From positions 1 to 41,387 of IMG/VR virus record IMGVR_UViG_3300025652_000160: a DNA stretch of 41,387 bases. One strand, 5' to 3'. Below are positions 16,738-23,961 of this stretch, in pieces. A program made the position numbers and the translations under genes. The first letter of the stretch is position 1. Every line of letters starts with the position of its first letter. The notes under the pieces were generated by a model. That model saw nothing but the letters and a program-made list of their open reading frames with translations. It did no database searches and was not told the origin of the DNA. The DNA comes from a virus.

Positions 16738-17793
16738 CTATTGCAGGTAATCCTTGATTCGCTCGTCACGCTGTGCCATGCCCTTGATGGTTAGTGGCCG
16801 GCCAAGCTGATCAACCGATGCTTTCTTGAACTCCTCTGGGGTTAAGCCAGCATTGCGAAAAATCATGGCACGCTCTCTTCCAAGAGCGTCATTCTGTATT
16901 GAAGCTGACTGTCTTGCTAAACCATCATAATACTGCTCTGTACTGCTAACCTTACCGCCTCCGTCAAAGTTTGATGCCCTGGTTGCACCCTTATCGAATT
17001 TGGCAAACTCTGCGCTTAGCTCTGGGGCCGTGGTTGTTCGGCATCCGTAATGAAACGGCGGCATCGGCTTATAGTCCGCATCATTCAGAATGACAGTTTG
17101 ATCCCACGCCTTGCATTGATTAGTGGTTCTAGTGTCTAGCGTAGCAATCAGCCTATAGCCGATAACAATATCGTCGTTTTCAGCATATGTTTTAGCCTTG
17201 GCCACAGTGCTTAGATGATTTGTAGCGGTGATAACAATGGCGTCAGAATCGCGACGGCTAAGCGTCAATACTTCGTTGCGTATCTGCCTGCTGATTTGCT
17301 GCGTTGTCTGCCCTGTGCTAAACCCTGTTTGGATAGCGCCGTTGGCCATGCTTATCTGTTGAGGCTTCCACTGATCTAGCATTTTCTCAGTGAATAGAGC
17401 GCTACCCCCGCGACCAATAAGCAAAGGTTCCCTTAATGCCGCCGCTAATACCTGCTGATCATCCGGCAATCTAAAATCAACGTCTAGCGTGAACTTATCC
17501 AGCAATCTAACCTGAAAGTCGGACTCGTACGGGATGATTTCAAGTAGATCATCCTGCCTAGCCTTTTCCCACTTTGAATATATAGCGCCAAGTCTTGACC
17601 TAATATCCTTCTGCACAGCTAGCAACCTAGACTGATTGCGTATCGTCTCGCCTTCACGCGCAAGTCGGCTAGCAATGTAAGCATCTGCCTCCTTTAAATA
17701 TTCAATTACCTTATTGGCATTGCCTCGACCCACGCGATTGATAAAACCCGCGTGAGCCGCTTCGGCCGCTATCAGATCGCTATGCGTCGCCAT
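16738..17793 (-). CDS. Minor head protein (SPP1 gp7 / Mu F-like head morphogenesis)
   Basis: A 351-residue protein. The ATG at 17793 (MATHSDLIAAEAA) has AGAGGA upstream and overlaps the portal gene by 14 bases; an ATG at 17832 is less likely. The C-terminal half has the family signature: RLIATLDTRTTNQCKAWDQTVI, then PPFHYGCRTTTAPEL (the conserved T-R-x-x-x-C...P-P-x-H-x-x-C-R-x-x pattern). These proteins sit inside the head near the portal and help assembly or DNA exit. It lies downstream of the portal gene, the usual order. Confidence 0.87.
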   Translation of the reverse strand: MATHSDLIAAEAAHAGFINRVGRGNANKVIEYLKEADAYIASRLAREGETIRNQSRLLAVQKDIRSRLGAIYSKWEKARQDDLLEIIPYESDFQVRLLDKFTLDVDFRLPDDQQVLAAALREPLLIGRGGSALFTEKMLDQWKPQQISMANGAIQTGFSTGQTTQQISRQIRNEVLTLSRRDSDAIVITATNHLSTVAKAKTYAENDDIVIGYRLIATLDTRTTNQCKAWDQTVILNDADYKPMPPFHYGCRTTTAPELSAEFAKFDKGATRASNFDGGGKVSSTEQYYDGLARQSASIQNDALGRERAMIFRNAGLTPEEFKKASVDQLGRPLTIKGMAQRDERIKDYLQ

Positions 17794-19258
17794 CTGCTTC
17801 CTCTTCTTCGATGGCGTCATTAGTTGGCTCAACAGTCATACCCATTGGCCCTTGTTCTTTAATCATCGCGACCACTTGCTCATTGACCAGATCATCAGGG
17901 ATTTCACCAGTTTGTCGCAAGCGATCATAAAAAAGATCAGCCGGCGTAATGCCCATCATGATCTCACTAACCCATTGAGCGCGCTCTTGAGCCGTTAGCG
18001 ATTGATAGAAGAAATCGTTGCTTAGCGAAAATTTAACTTCCTGAGTTACGCCTAAGAACTCGCCGCACTTTTCGATAGCTTTGCGGTAAGCCGCAGTAAC
18101 ATTCTGAGCAACGCTAGATAGGATTGAACTGTTAGCGCCTTGCTGTATTCGAGCGGCCTCTGCAGTTACTTGCTGTGTTGGTGTAATCAATTGTGCGCCG
18201 AGCTGTACCGCCTGACCTTCTTTGATTTCCATCAACTTCATAGCCTTGTCGGATTCATCAGCCTGAATGTATGTTGCGCTGCCGCCAGGACCAACGTTTA
18301 ACCCTTGACGTGATCCACCAAAAACACCATTGGGGTTGTCTTCCTTCCACTCCTGTCTATCAATGTGCTCACTAAGTGACAAAATTAGCATTGCCTGCGA
18401 AGCAATAAAGCTGTTTTCTTCGGTGTCAGCACTGTTGCGAAAGTGACCAATATTTAAATTTGCTATTGGCAGTAGTGGCTGGGTTCCAACTTTATAGCTA
18501 TTGTTGTCAGCACCGATAAAATAGAACGGTATTTCGCGTGAAAGCTGGCCATTTATTCTCGGGTATACGTCCGCGCTACCGCCGGCAGACATAACCTGCA
18601 TTTCTTTGTTTTCTTGCTGGTACCAAATCTGCTGATAGTAATAACCATCTCCATCAAGCCCAAGCACGCGGTATTGATATTGTGGCGTATAGTCACCCAA
18701 CCCACCATTAGCTGTGTCGTACTCTTCCCGAAGCGTTATAGATACAAGTTTTTGCATTGATCCGTAACGTATTGTTTTCCAGTCTAGAATATCTTGGGCG
18801 CGATAAAGCTGGATGCGCGGCACAATCTCGCCTGATTCAATTTGTGCAAGTGTTGGCACCTCCTCAGTGCTCGGCATATCCACAAGCAACCCAAGCCTAC
18901 CCTTGCGTAAGTCCTGATCTACTGATTCTTGCGCCTGCTGAATAAGATCTAGGCCATTACCATCACAATCATCAAGCAAATACTCCAGCTGCTTGGGTAG
19001 CTCAATTGTTGGCGCCCGCAAGAATATAGCCCCCTGCATGCCGTCACGAGTCTTTAGTGTGAAGTTATGCAAGACTGCACCGTCTGCGTACTCATCTTGA
19101 CGCGTGGCCGCATAGGTGGCATCAGGCTCATTCCTGCCAACGTTGCGCAAATACTGGGTCACTTTACCCGCAATTACATTATCGACCTTATCCCAGTCGT
19201 TAATATTCGCGTCGTAGTCTCTGTGAGTCTGCAGCGCCCCGCCTATTTCTAGTGTCAT
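17780..19258 (-). CDS. Portal protein (DUF4055 type)
   Basis: A 492-residue protein between the terminase and minor head genes. The segments DATYAATRQDEYADGAVLHNFTLKTRDGMQGAIF, VDQDLRKGRLGLLVDMPS and LPIANLNIGHFRNSADTEENSFIASQAMLILS match DUF4055 portals. The C-terminal EEEEADGDA is acidic. Twelve copies would form the ring through which DNA is packaged and ejected. An ATG start lies 27 bases after the terminase stop. Confidence 0.88.
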   Translation of the reverse strand: MTLEIGGALQTHRDYDANINDWDKVDNVIAGKVTQYLRNVGRNEPDATYAATRQDEYADGAVLHNFTLKTRDGMQGAIFLRAPTIELPKQLEYLLDDCDGNGLDLIQQAQESVDQDLRKGRLGLLVDMPSTEEVPTLAQIESGEIVPRIQLYRAQDILDWKTIRYGSMQKLVSITLREEYDTANGGLGDYTPQYQYRVLGLDGDGYYYQQIWYQQENKEMQVMSAGGSADVYPRINGQLSREIPFYFIGADNNSYKVGTQPLLPIANLNIGHFRNSADTEENSFIASQAMLILSLSEHIDRQEWKEDNPNGVFGGSRQGLNVGPGGSATYIQADESDKAMKLMEIKEGQAVQLGAQLITPTQQVTAEAARIQQGANSSILSSVAQNVTAAYRKAIEKCGEFLGVTQEVKFSLSNDFFYQSLTAQERAQWVSEIMMGITPADLFYDRLRQTGEIPDDLVNEQVVAMIKEQGPMGMTVEPTNDAIEEEEADGDA

Positions 19259-19285
19259 GTTATTGGCCTATTGACTTTTAAACGA

Positions 19286-20524
19286 TTATACCGCGAATCG
19301 CACGGGTATGTTTATAGTGGGCTTTCTTATCGGCATTTCGTAAGCAATCGGATAAGTGCCAGCGTCCGGCAAGTGATCGATGTTTTGCGTCTTGTCCGGC
19401 TCTCCGTTCTTATCGTAAGCCAGTTGTTCCATGCACCTAGAGTATTCAGGACACGAGTCATCATTAATCATTAGTGCGCCATTAGCGAATGCCGCATTTG
19501 CTGACATTATGCGATCCTTAACTTTTGGGTTTGACGCTTTAGCCTTAATATTAAATCCGGCAGAGCTTAGCAAAGAAATATCACTGATTGACGCATCAAC
19601 GCTTTTACGACTCTTTCCGCTCGCGTCAGGGTAAACGCTAATATTGTGCTCGCCATACTTGCTTTTGATTGTGTCGATCATACTGGGAGTGTCGTATATC
19701 CCAGCCAGCTCAGCAACGGCATGCCATACCTTCTCACGCCTAACGTAAACGACTGCGCTCATGTTGGTAACGTTGAAATCCATACCCACGAATAGCCGCT
19801 CTTTCGGTTTTATGGTTTCCCTTGATCTATTCTTAACCCTGTCGTAGCAGTTATAAACAGATCCAGACGTAAGGTTAACAAACTGCCCTTCAAGATACGC
19901 ATTAAGCAGAGCCTCGGGGTAGATCGCTTTTAGTGATTCAATATAGCCATCGGGTAGGTGCGGGTTTGACGCGGTCGGCGCCTGAATAATCCGGTAGCCT
20001 TCCCTTGGTGACTTGGCCCAAGTTTCATAGACAAACCTGAACCCCTCCGGCGTTGTCGTTACCCCGATAGTGTTTGGCGATCCGTCGGCCTTTTTCTGTC
20101 TATTCCTTGACAGTATCCTTCGCCATACATCTGCAGCGTCGGCAGCCTTTAAGGTATCCAGCTCATCAACATCAGCATCACCATGCTCATAGCCAATAAT
20201 CCTTGCCGGCGTATCCATCGACCTGAAGAATATTCGGCCATAGCCTGATATTTCGATATAGTTTAGCGGTGACTTGTACAGTCGGTAAGGGATGCCAAGC
20301 TCTGTAAGCTTCTCCTCAAACCGAGGGAATGCAATCATCCTGATTAAGTCATAGGTCGGCTCATAGAAACCCCTATTCACTTCTGGGTGCGCAAGCTTGC
20401 CTATGATCGCCCTATTTACCGCCGCTTCTGTTTTACCTGCCCCAAAGCCGGCAACCATGGCCGGATAAGAATCTTTAGCGGTAATGTAATCGAACTGAGG
20501 AACCGACGGGCTAATCTGAGCCAT
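19286..20524 (-). CDS. terL: Terminase large subunit
   Basis: A 412-residue packaging motor. The P-loop is GFGAGKT (26-32), Walker B with its catalytic glutamate is DADVDELD (116-123, E121), and the coupling motif GVTTTPEG is at 154-161. The RNase H-fold nuclease shows D249 (VGMDFNV), D300 (YPDAS) and the C-terminal HLPDAGTYPIAYE, which holds the last metal ligand. It overlaps the small subunit by 14 bases. The subtype, and hence cos or headful packaging, cannot be told from sequence alone. Confidence 0.93.
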   Translation of the reverse strand: MAQISPSVPQFDYITAKDSYPAMVAGFGAGKTEAAVNRAIIGKLAHPEVNRGFYEPTYDLIRMIAFPRFEEKLTELGIPYRLYKSPLNYIEISGYGRIFFRSMDTPARIIGYEHGDADVDELDTLKAADAADVWRRILSRNRQKKADGSPNTIGVTTTPEGFRFVYETWAKSPREGYRIIQAPTASNPHLPDGYIESLKAIYPEALLNAYLEGQFVNLTSGSVYNCYDRVKNRSRETIKPKERLFVGMDFNVTNMSAVVYVRREKVWHAVAELAGIYDTPSMIDTIKSKYGEHNISVYPDASGKSRKSVDASISDISLLSSAGFNIKAKASNPKVKDRIMSANAAFANGALMINDDSCPEYSRCMEQLAYDKNGEPDKTQNIDHLPDAGTYPIAYEMPIRKPTINIPVRFAV

Positions 20525-20954
20525 GAGGACTTACAATTTCAATATTGATTGCTTGAGCGGGAGCCTGAATATCTTCTGGATTTGCGCGCCAGTTATCGGG
20601 ATCTCTATTCTTAAGCCAGAATATACATGCGGTAACATCAGGTGGGTGATGCTTAGTCGAAGGAACAATCATCGGCTCCCCGCTATTATTGAAAACCTTG
20701 TCCTCTGGGTGACTGTATCCAGTAGCTCTTTCGAACAAAGAGCGCTTAACCAAATCATCAGAAATGGCCTTAGAAGCCTTTAAGGACTCTAAAAACTCTG
20801 GGTGATTATTCTTCCAGTTGTTGATTGTTGCTTCAGAAACATCAAACAACTCAGCCAGATCTATATCTGTTGCACCCAGCTTACAAGCCTTTGCTGCCAT
20901 GCGAACATAATCAGCCTTATACTTTGTAGGCCTACCCTCTTTACTGCTACCCAT
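20511..20954 (-). CDS. terS: Terminase small subunit
   Basis: A 147-residue protein just ahead of terL. Residues 15-55 form an HTH (ATDIDLAELFDVSEATINNWKNNHPEFLESL) that would bind the packaging site. The central KRSLFERATGYSHPE and the segment TKHHPPDVTACIFWLKNRDPDNWRANPE are signature blocks of this small-terminase family. The ATG is preceded by a region with an inverted repeat that could be the packaging recognition site. Confidence 0.88.
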   Translation of the reverse strand: MGSSKEGRPTKYKADYVRMAAKACKLGATDIDLAELFDVSEATINNWKNNHPEFLESLKASKAISDDLVKRSLFERATGYSHPEDKVFNNSGEPMIVPSTKHHPPDVTACIFWLKNRDPDNWRANPEDIQAPAQAINIEIVSPHGSD

Positions 20955-20969
20955 ATAGACCCCTGATCC

Positions 20970-21019
20970 AATGGAAAGGCGGCCAACTCAGTTAGCACGC
21001 CTTAATGTTAATTTCCATT
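20970..21019. other. Inverted repeats upstream of terS, possible packaging site
   Basis: AATGGAAA (20970-20977) and TTTCCATT (21012-21019) form a perfect 8-bp inverted repeat, and inside it AAGGCG (20976-20981) pairs with CGCCTT (20998-21003). It lies in the 100-bp gene-free gap just before terS, where cos or pac sites often are. It could equally be a leader structure of the terS transcript. Confidence 0.35.
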
Positions 21020-21055
21020 AGTTTATCACTATCTAACGCTATGGGCTAATAGGCT

Positions 21056-21208
21056 TTAATCCTCACCCTCAGCCCTAATCACCTTCTTTAAATCAAGATA
21101 AGCCCGCTTGGCCTGTCTAGACCTTATCTTATTCCCAAACCCGCTAAGCTGCTTAAGTGACTTGTAGCGAGCCTCGAATTTAACTAATAGCTTTTCGTAT
21201 TTACTCAT
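21056..21208 (-). CDS. Small basic hypothetical protein
   Basis: A 50-residue ORF (MSKYEKLLVKFEARYKSLKQ...) running to ...RAEGED. It is strongly basic, predicted helical, and has the balanced composition of a real protein. It starts 9 bases downstream of the preceding gene's stop; the nearest Shine-Dalgarno is GAAGGG, rather far upstream. It fills an otherwise empty gap in a tight operon. Function unknown. Confidence 0.6.
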   Translation of the reverse strand: MSKYEKLLVKFEARYKSLKQLSGFGNKIRSRQAKRAYLDLKKVIRAEGED

Positions 21209-21217
21209 GCCGTCTTA

Positions 21218-21451
21218 CTACCCTTCGAATTCAAACATTGACTGATCTACCTTTGCCCAGTAGCCACCCAGTTCTTCAGTGCTCAATATTCCACTTTCAC
21301 CTAGATCACAGCCTAATATTTTTACCGATTTGCTGCAATTTTCAACCATTAAGATATCGATTTCTCCACCACTATAAGACCAGTAGTATCGGCCAATCCC
21401 AGAAGGCAGCGCCTTGGTCATCTTGATTTTGGGATTTACCTCACTCATCAC
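21218..21451 (-). CDS. Hypothetical protein
   Basis: A 77-residue protein with an ATG inside the stop of the upstream gene (4-base overlap). It is beta-rich (RYYWSYSGGEIDILMVENCSKSVKILGCDLG) with a C-terminal ELGGYWAKVDQSMFEFEG resembling the C-terminal part of small phage proteins of unknown role. It belongs to the accessory run between the terminase genes and the promoter at 22277-22304. Confidence 0.65.
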   Translation of the reverse strand: MMSEVNPKIKMTKALPSGIGRYYWSYSGGEIDILMVENCSKSVKILGCDLGESGILSTEELGGYWAKVDQSMFEFEG

Positions 21452-21843
21452 AAACCCCCCAGCATCACTTTAGCGTGAGCGATTGCGGCCTCTTTTGTCT
21501 CGTGAATTATTCCTCGATTAACTTGACGCTTGAATACCTCACCTGTCAGTGGGCCATCAAGACGCTCGAAAAAATTACAATCAAGAGGGTCTGCAATATA
21601 ATATCGATTGACACTAACAACATCTTCAGCAGCAACAGGCTTAGGATAACTGCCGCCCTTGTGCTCTACCATTTCTTGCGGCCAATAGAATCGGACATAA
21701 TCGCTTGAAAAGTCTGGACGGCCGAAATTGTATACGCCTGACTCCCCCAAACCTTCAAACATTATCTTAGGCTCCTCACCCGCTAGCACCTTCTGCCAGT
21801 ACTCAATCGCCACTTTTGCATTTGCTTTCTGTATCTCGTTCAT
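21448..21843 (-). CDS. Hypothetical protein
   Basis: A 131-residue protein. The start at 21843 (MNEIQKANAKVAIEYW) has AGGGG upstream and begins directly after the previous stop; an ATG at 21882 would overlap the preceding gene without a ribosome site. It has an N-terminal helix, a central YVRFYWPQEMVEHKGGSYPKP segment, and the end HETKEAAIAHAKVMLGG, which resembles the C-terminal helix of small phage proteins that modulate host enzymes. No specific family recognised. Confidence 0.65.
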   Translation of the reverse strand: MNEIQKANAKVAIEYWQKVLAGEEPKIMFEGLGESGVYNFGRPDFSSDYVRFYWPQEMVEHKGGSYPKPVAAEDVVSVNRYYIADPLDCNFFERLDGPLTGEVFKRQVNRGIIHETKEAAIAHAKVMLGGL

Positions 21844-21845
21844 AA

Positions 21846-22043
21846 CTACCCCTGCTGTATGCTTATTGTGTAAATTAACCAAATCGGAACAGATATCGCC
21901 GTAAAAATGTAATGAATAAAAACAAGGGGCTTAAGTCTAAACTCCCACCCATAGAACGCATCTTCAATAATCAATTTATCAAAAATATACAAGCACGAGC
22001 AAAGAACAACATTAATCAAAAATAACTTATTTATAATATCCAC
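21846..22043 (-). CDS. Small membrane protein with two TM segments
   Basis: A 65-residue protein with hydrophobic helices at about 4-20 (INKLFLINVVLCSCLYIF) and 40-61 (PLVFIHYIFTAISVPIWLIYTI), separated by a charged loop (DKLIIEDAFYGWEFRLK). The ribosome site is AGGGGAAATAAGTGG before the ATG. It begins immediately after the HTH gene upstream. It could be a superinfection-exclusion or accessory lysis protein; nothing in the sequence decides. Confidence 0.65.
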   Translation of the reverse strand: MDIINKLFLINVVLCSCLYIFDKLIIEDAFYGWEFRLKPLVFIHYIFTAISVPIWLIYTISIQQG

Positions 22044-22250
22044 TTATTTCCCCTGCAGTAATGTTTTAGCCGCGCGCATTTGCTCCGGCGTTAGATTTAA
22101 TTCGCCACACAAAGCGCCCTTGCATAAAGCCCTAAACCTTTCTGGCTTATTCTTATGCATTCTGCGCAACGTGTCTTGATTGTATCCAGTGAACGACTCA
22201 AGCTTAACCATTGTCGTCCCCAGCCCCTTAGCTTCTTCTGAAGGTCTCAT
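22044..22250 (-). CDS. Small putative HTH protein
   Basis: A 68-residue basic protein, first gene behind the promoter at 22277-22304. The block LESFTGYNQDTLRRMHKNKPERFRALCKGAL resembles the HTH of small phage regulators in which a helix-turn-helix is followed by a short W/Y-containing helix (as in the 'K-T-L-x-x-W...P-x-x-F' phage proteins). It could regulate the late operon it heads. An alternative start is the internal ATG (MVKLESF). Confidence 0.6.
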   Translation of the reverse strand: MRPSEEAKGLGTTMVKLESFTGYNQDTLRRMHKNKPERFRALCKGALCGELNLTPEQMRAAKTLLQGK

Positions 22251-22276
22251 ACTATTCCGCCGTGTGATTGACTATC

Positions 22277-22304
22277 AATATACAGTAAAACTACGCATAT
22301 GCAA
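22277..22304 (-). promoter_or_regulatory. Promoter for accessory and head genes
   Basis: On the minus strand TTGCAT (22299-22304), a 16-bp spacer and TATATT (22277-22282). It lies between an intrinsic terminator and the HTH gene that starts the run into terS, terL and the head genes. Confidence 0.65.
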
Positions 22305-22316
22305 GTATTTCAGGCA

Positions 22317-22342
22317 ATAAAAAACCCGCACTTGGCGGGCTT
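22317..22342 (-). terminator. Intrinsic terminator after the receptor-binding cluster
   Basis: Minus-strand AGCCCGC, loop CAAGT, GCGGGTT (7 bp with one G-U) followed by six Ts. It ends the transcript of genes 22358-27135 just before the next promoter. Confidence 0.85.
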
Positions 22343-22357
22343 CAATGGGTCGATAAT

Positions 22358-23713
22358 CTACCTTTCGTCGAGATACATGCCGGAACCTATCTCTGCAGTA
22401 AGACTTGAACCGCTAGTATTGTTTGCTATCTGCAGCTTCAAGTAATCATCTTTATCCAGAGTCACTGGGAATAGCGCATCAAAGAACGCAACATCCCGCC
22501 CTCCAACAAGTGCATTTATCTGCCTTGTTTGAGTACCTACATCTTCAAATACAGCCAGAGAGCTATTCCACTTAACCGCCCTCACTGCAACCTCTTCACC
22601 TTGAGCGCCATCAACAACCAAGAAAGTGAAAACATTGTAGTCTCTCGGATCGCTGCCGTTATGCAGAATTTGACTTCCTGACGGGTTTGAAAAGTGAACA
22701 AGACCTGAAGCGGTAAACGTCCCTAGAATATCCTCAAATGCAGACTGCGCAGCTATTGGATTAGTGACCTCTGTAGTTATTACAACCCTGCCGCCTGTAT
22801 GAGTATCAGCAATGCCGGTGTTTCGCTTCCATAGAGAGTACACGCTATTTTGATCAATATTAGGGCTTATCGTTTGATCTGACGCATCAGCAACCCCATT
22901 GCGCTCTATTGATGCACTTACAACCTCTAGACTTGAAGTTTTAATGAAGTTTGAAGCGGAAAAATCAAACAGGGCCGCGCTATTCGATAGATCTGCGTTA
23001 ACATCAGTTAAGAACCTACTACCAAAAGTTAATCCCGCCCCAGCCTTAAATATAGGCCCAGCCATTGCTACATCTAAGAATCGAACAAGAGATGTTGACT
23101 GCCTGTAACCTCCAGACCACGTGCCCCTAAACTCAAGCGTGGGCTGCCCATAGAATCTTACTGTGTTTAACTCCAAGCCCTGCCTAAATCCATCAACATA
23201 ACCCATTGATGAGCAGTTATTCCAAAGCACCCTATTGTGCTCGAAAGCCTCACTACCTGTTGCGCCTGTAACCGCATATACGCTCGATCCGACTCCGCTA
23301 GCCTCAATAGCGCAGTTTCCTCCCTCGATATTCCCGCACCCACCTACCGGACTTACGAACATCTGGTAACCATCATCGGTGCACTTCAGCATTGAAACCG
23401 AAGCCCCAAGCCCCTCATAAGTAAAGCCCCCGACTGGCACAGTTATATTAAAGCCAGTTCCAGAAAAGTCGATAATACCATCTATAATATAAAGCTTTGA
23501 GCTATCAATAGACCCCGATAGGTCAGCAGGCGCTTTTACCACGACACGATTATCAATATTAGCCGCCAGCAGAGGATCTACAGAAGCGACTAAATCAGCA
23601 ATTCCCAGCTCATTAGTATTGCCCGCCGCGGCAATCTCGTTAATCTTAAGCCTAGCCGTATTATTGGTGTAAGCCCCTGGTGCCGGCGACGGTTCGAGCG
23701 GATCAACTGCCAT
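22358..23713 (-). CDS. Putative tail fibre / receptor-binding protein
   Basis: A 451-residue beta-rich protein. The N-terminal 60 residues (ARLKINEIAAAGNTNELGIADLVAS) look like an attachment region. Residues about 75-300 carry short repeated strands (LYIIDGIIDFSGTGFNITVPVGGFTYEG, CGNIEGGNCAIEASG, NTVRFYGQPTLEFRGTW), suggesting a beta-helix. Residues about 300-451 resemble a jelly-roll head (FTASGLVHFSNPSG through DKDDYLKLQIANNTSGSSLTAEIGSGMYLDER), as in trimeric fibre tips. It lies in a cluster separate from the tail module, downstream of the holin-like gene. Receptor-binding role inferred. Confidence 0.65.
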   Translation of the reverse strand: MAVDPLEPSPAPGAYTNNTARLKINEIAAAGNTNELGIADLVASVDPLLAANIDNRVVVKAPADLSGSIDSSKLYIIDGIIDFSGTGFNITVPVGGFTYEGLGASVSMLKCTDDGYQMFVSPVGGCGNIEGGNCAIEASGVGSSVYAVTGATGSEAFEHNRVLWNNCSSMGYVDGFRQGLELNTVRFYGQPTLEFRGTWSGGYRQSTSLVRFLDVAMAGPIFKAGAGLTFGSRFLTDVNADLSNSAALFDFSASNFIKTSSLEVVSASIERNGVADASDQTISPNIDQNSVYSLWKRNTGIADTHTGGRVVITTEVTNPIAAQSAFEDILGTFTASGLVHFSNPSGSQILHNGSDPRDYNVFTFLVVDGAQGEEVAVRAVKWNSSLAVFEDVGTQTRQINALVGGRDVAFFDALFPVTLDKDDYLKLQIANNTSGSSLTAEIGSGMYLDER

Positions 23714-23714
23714 A

Positions 23715-23960
23715 TTAACTTCCTCGCGTTTCGTCTACATATCCGTGAAGGGTCGCGCTAGTAGTGTTTACAACGCAAGTTACAACAACAGTCTGCTTGG
23801 GGAGTATGTCTTCGCTATAAGTGTCTGTACCGCTTGTTAAACTTACCGTTACATTAGTGTCAACGCTCGGGTTGTACAGCGCTCGCCATCGCACGCCATC
23901 ACTTATTCTTCCCGCTGTGACTTCGATTTTATTGCCTGGATTTGATGTTGAAGTGCCCAT
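23715..23960 (-). CDS. Small structural-type protein, unknown
   Basis: An 81-residue beta-rich protein (GNKIEVTAGRISDGVRWRALYNPSVDTNVTVSLTSGTDTYSEDILPKQTVVVTCVV) between two large putative receptor-binding proteins, one base from each. It may be a single Ig-like or decoration-type domain that joins the fibre components. No cysteine pattern or signal peptide. Confidence 0.6.
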   Translation of the reverse strand: MGTSTSNPGNKIEVTAGRISDGVRWRALYNPSVDTNVTVSLTSGTDTYSEDILPKQTVVVTCVVNTTSATLHGYVDETRGS

Positions 23961-23961
23961 T

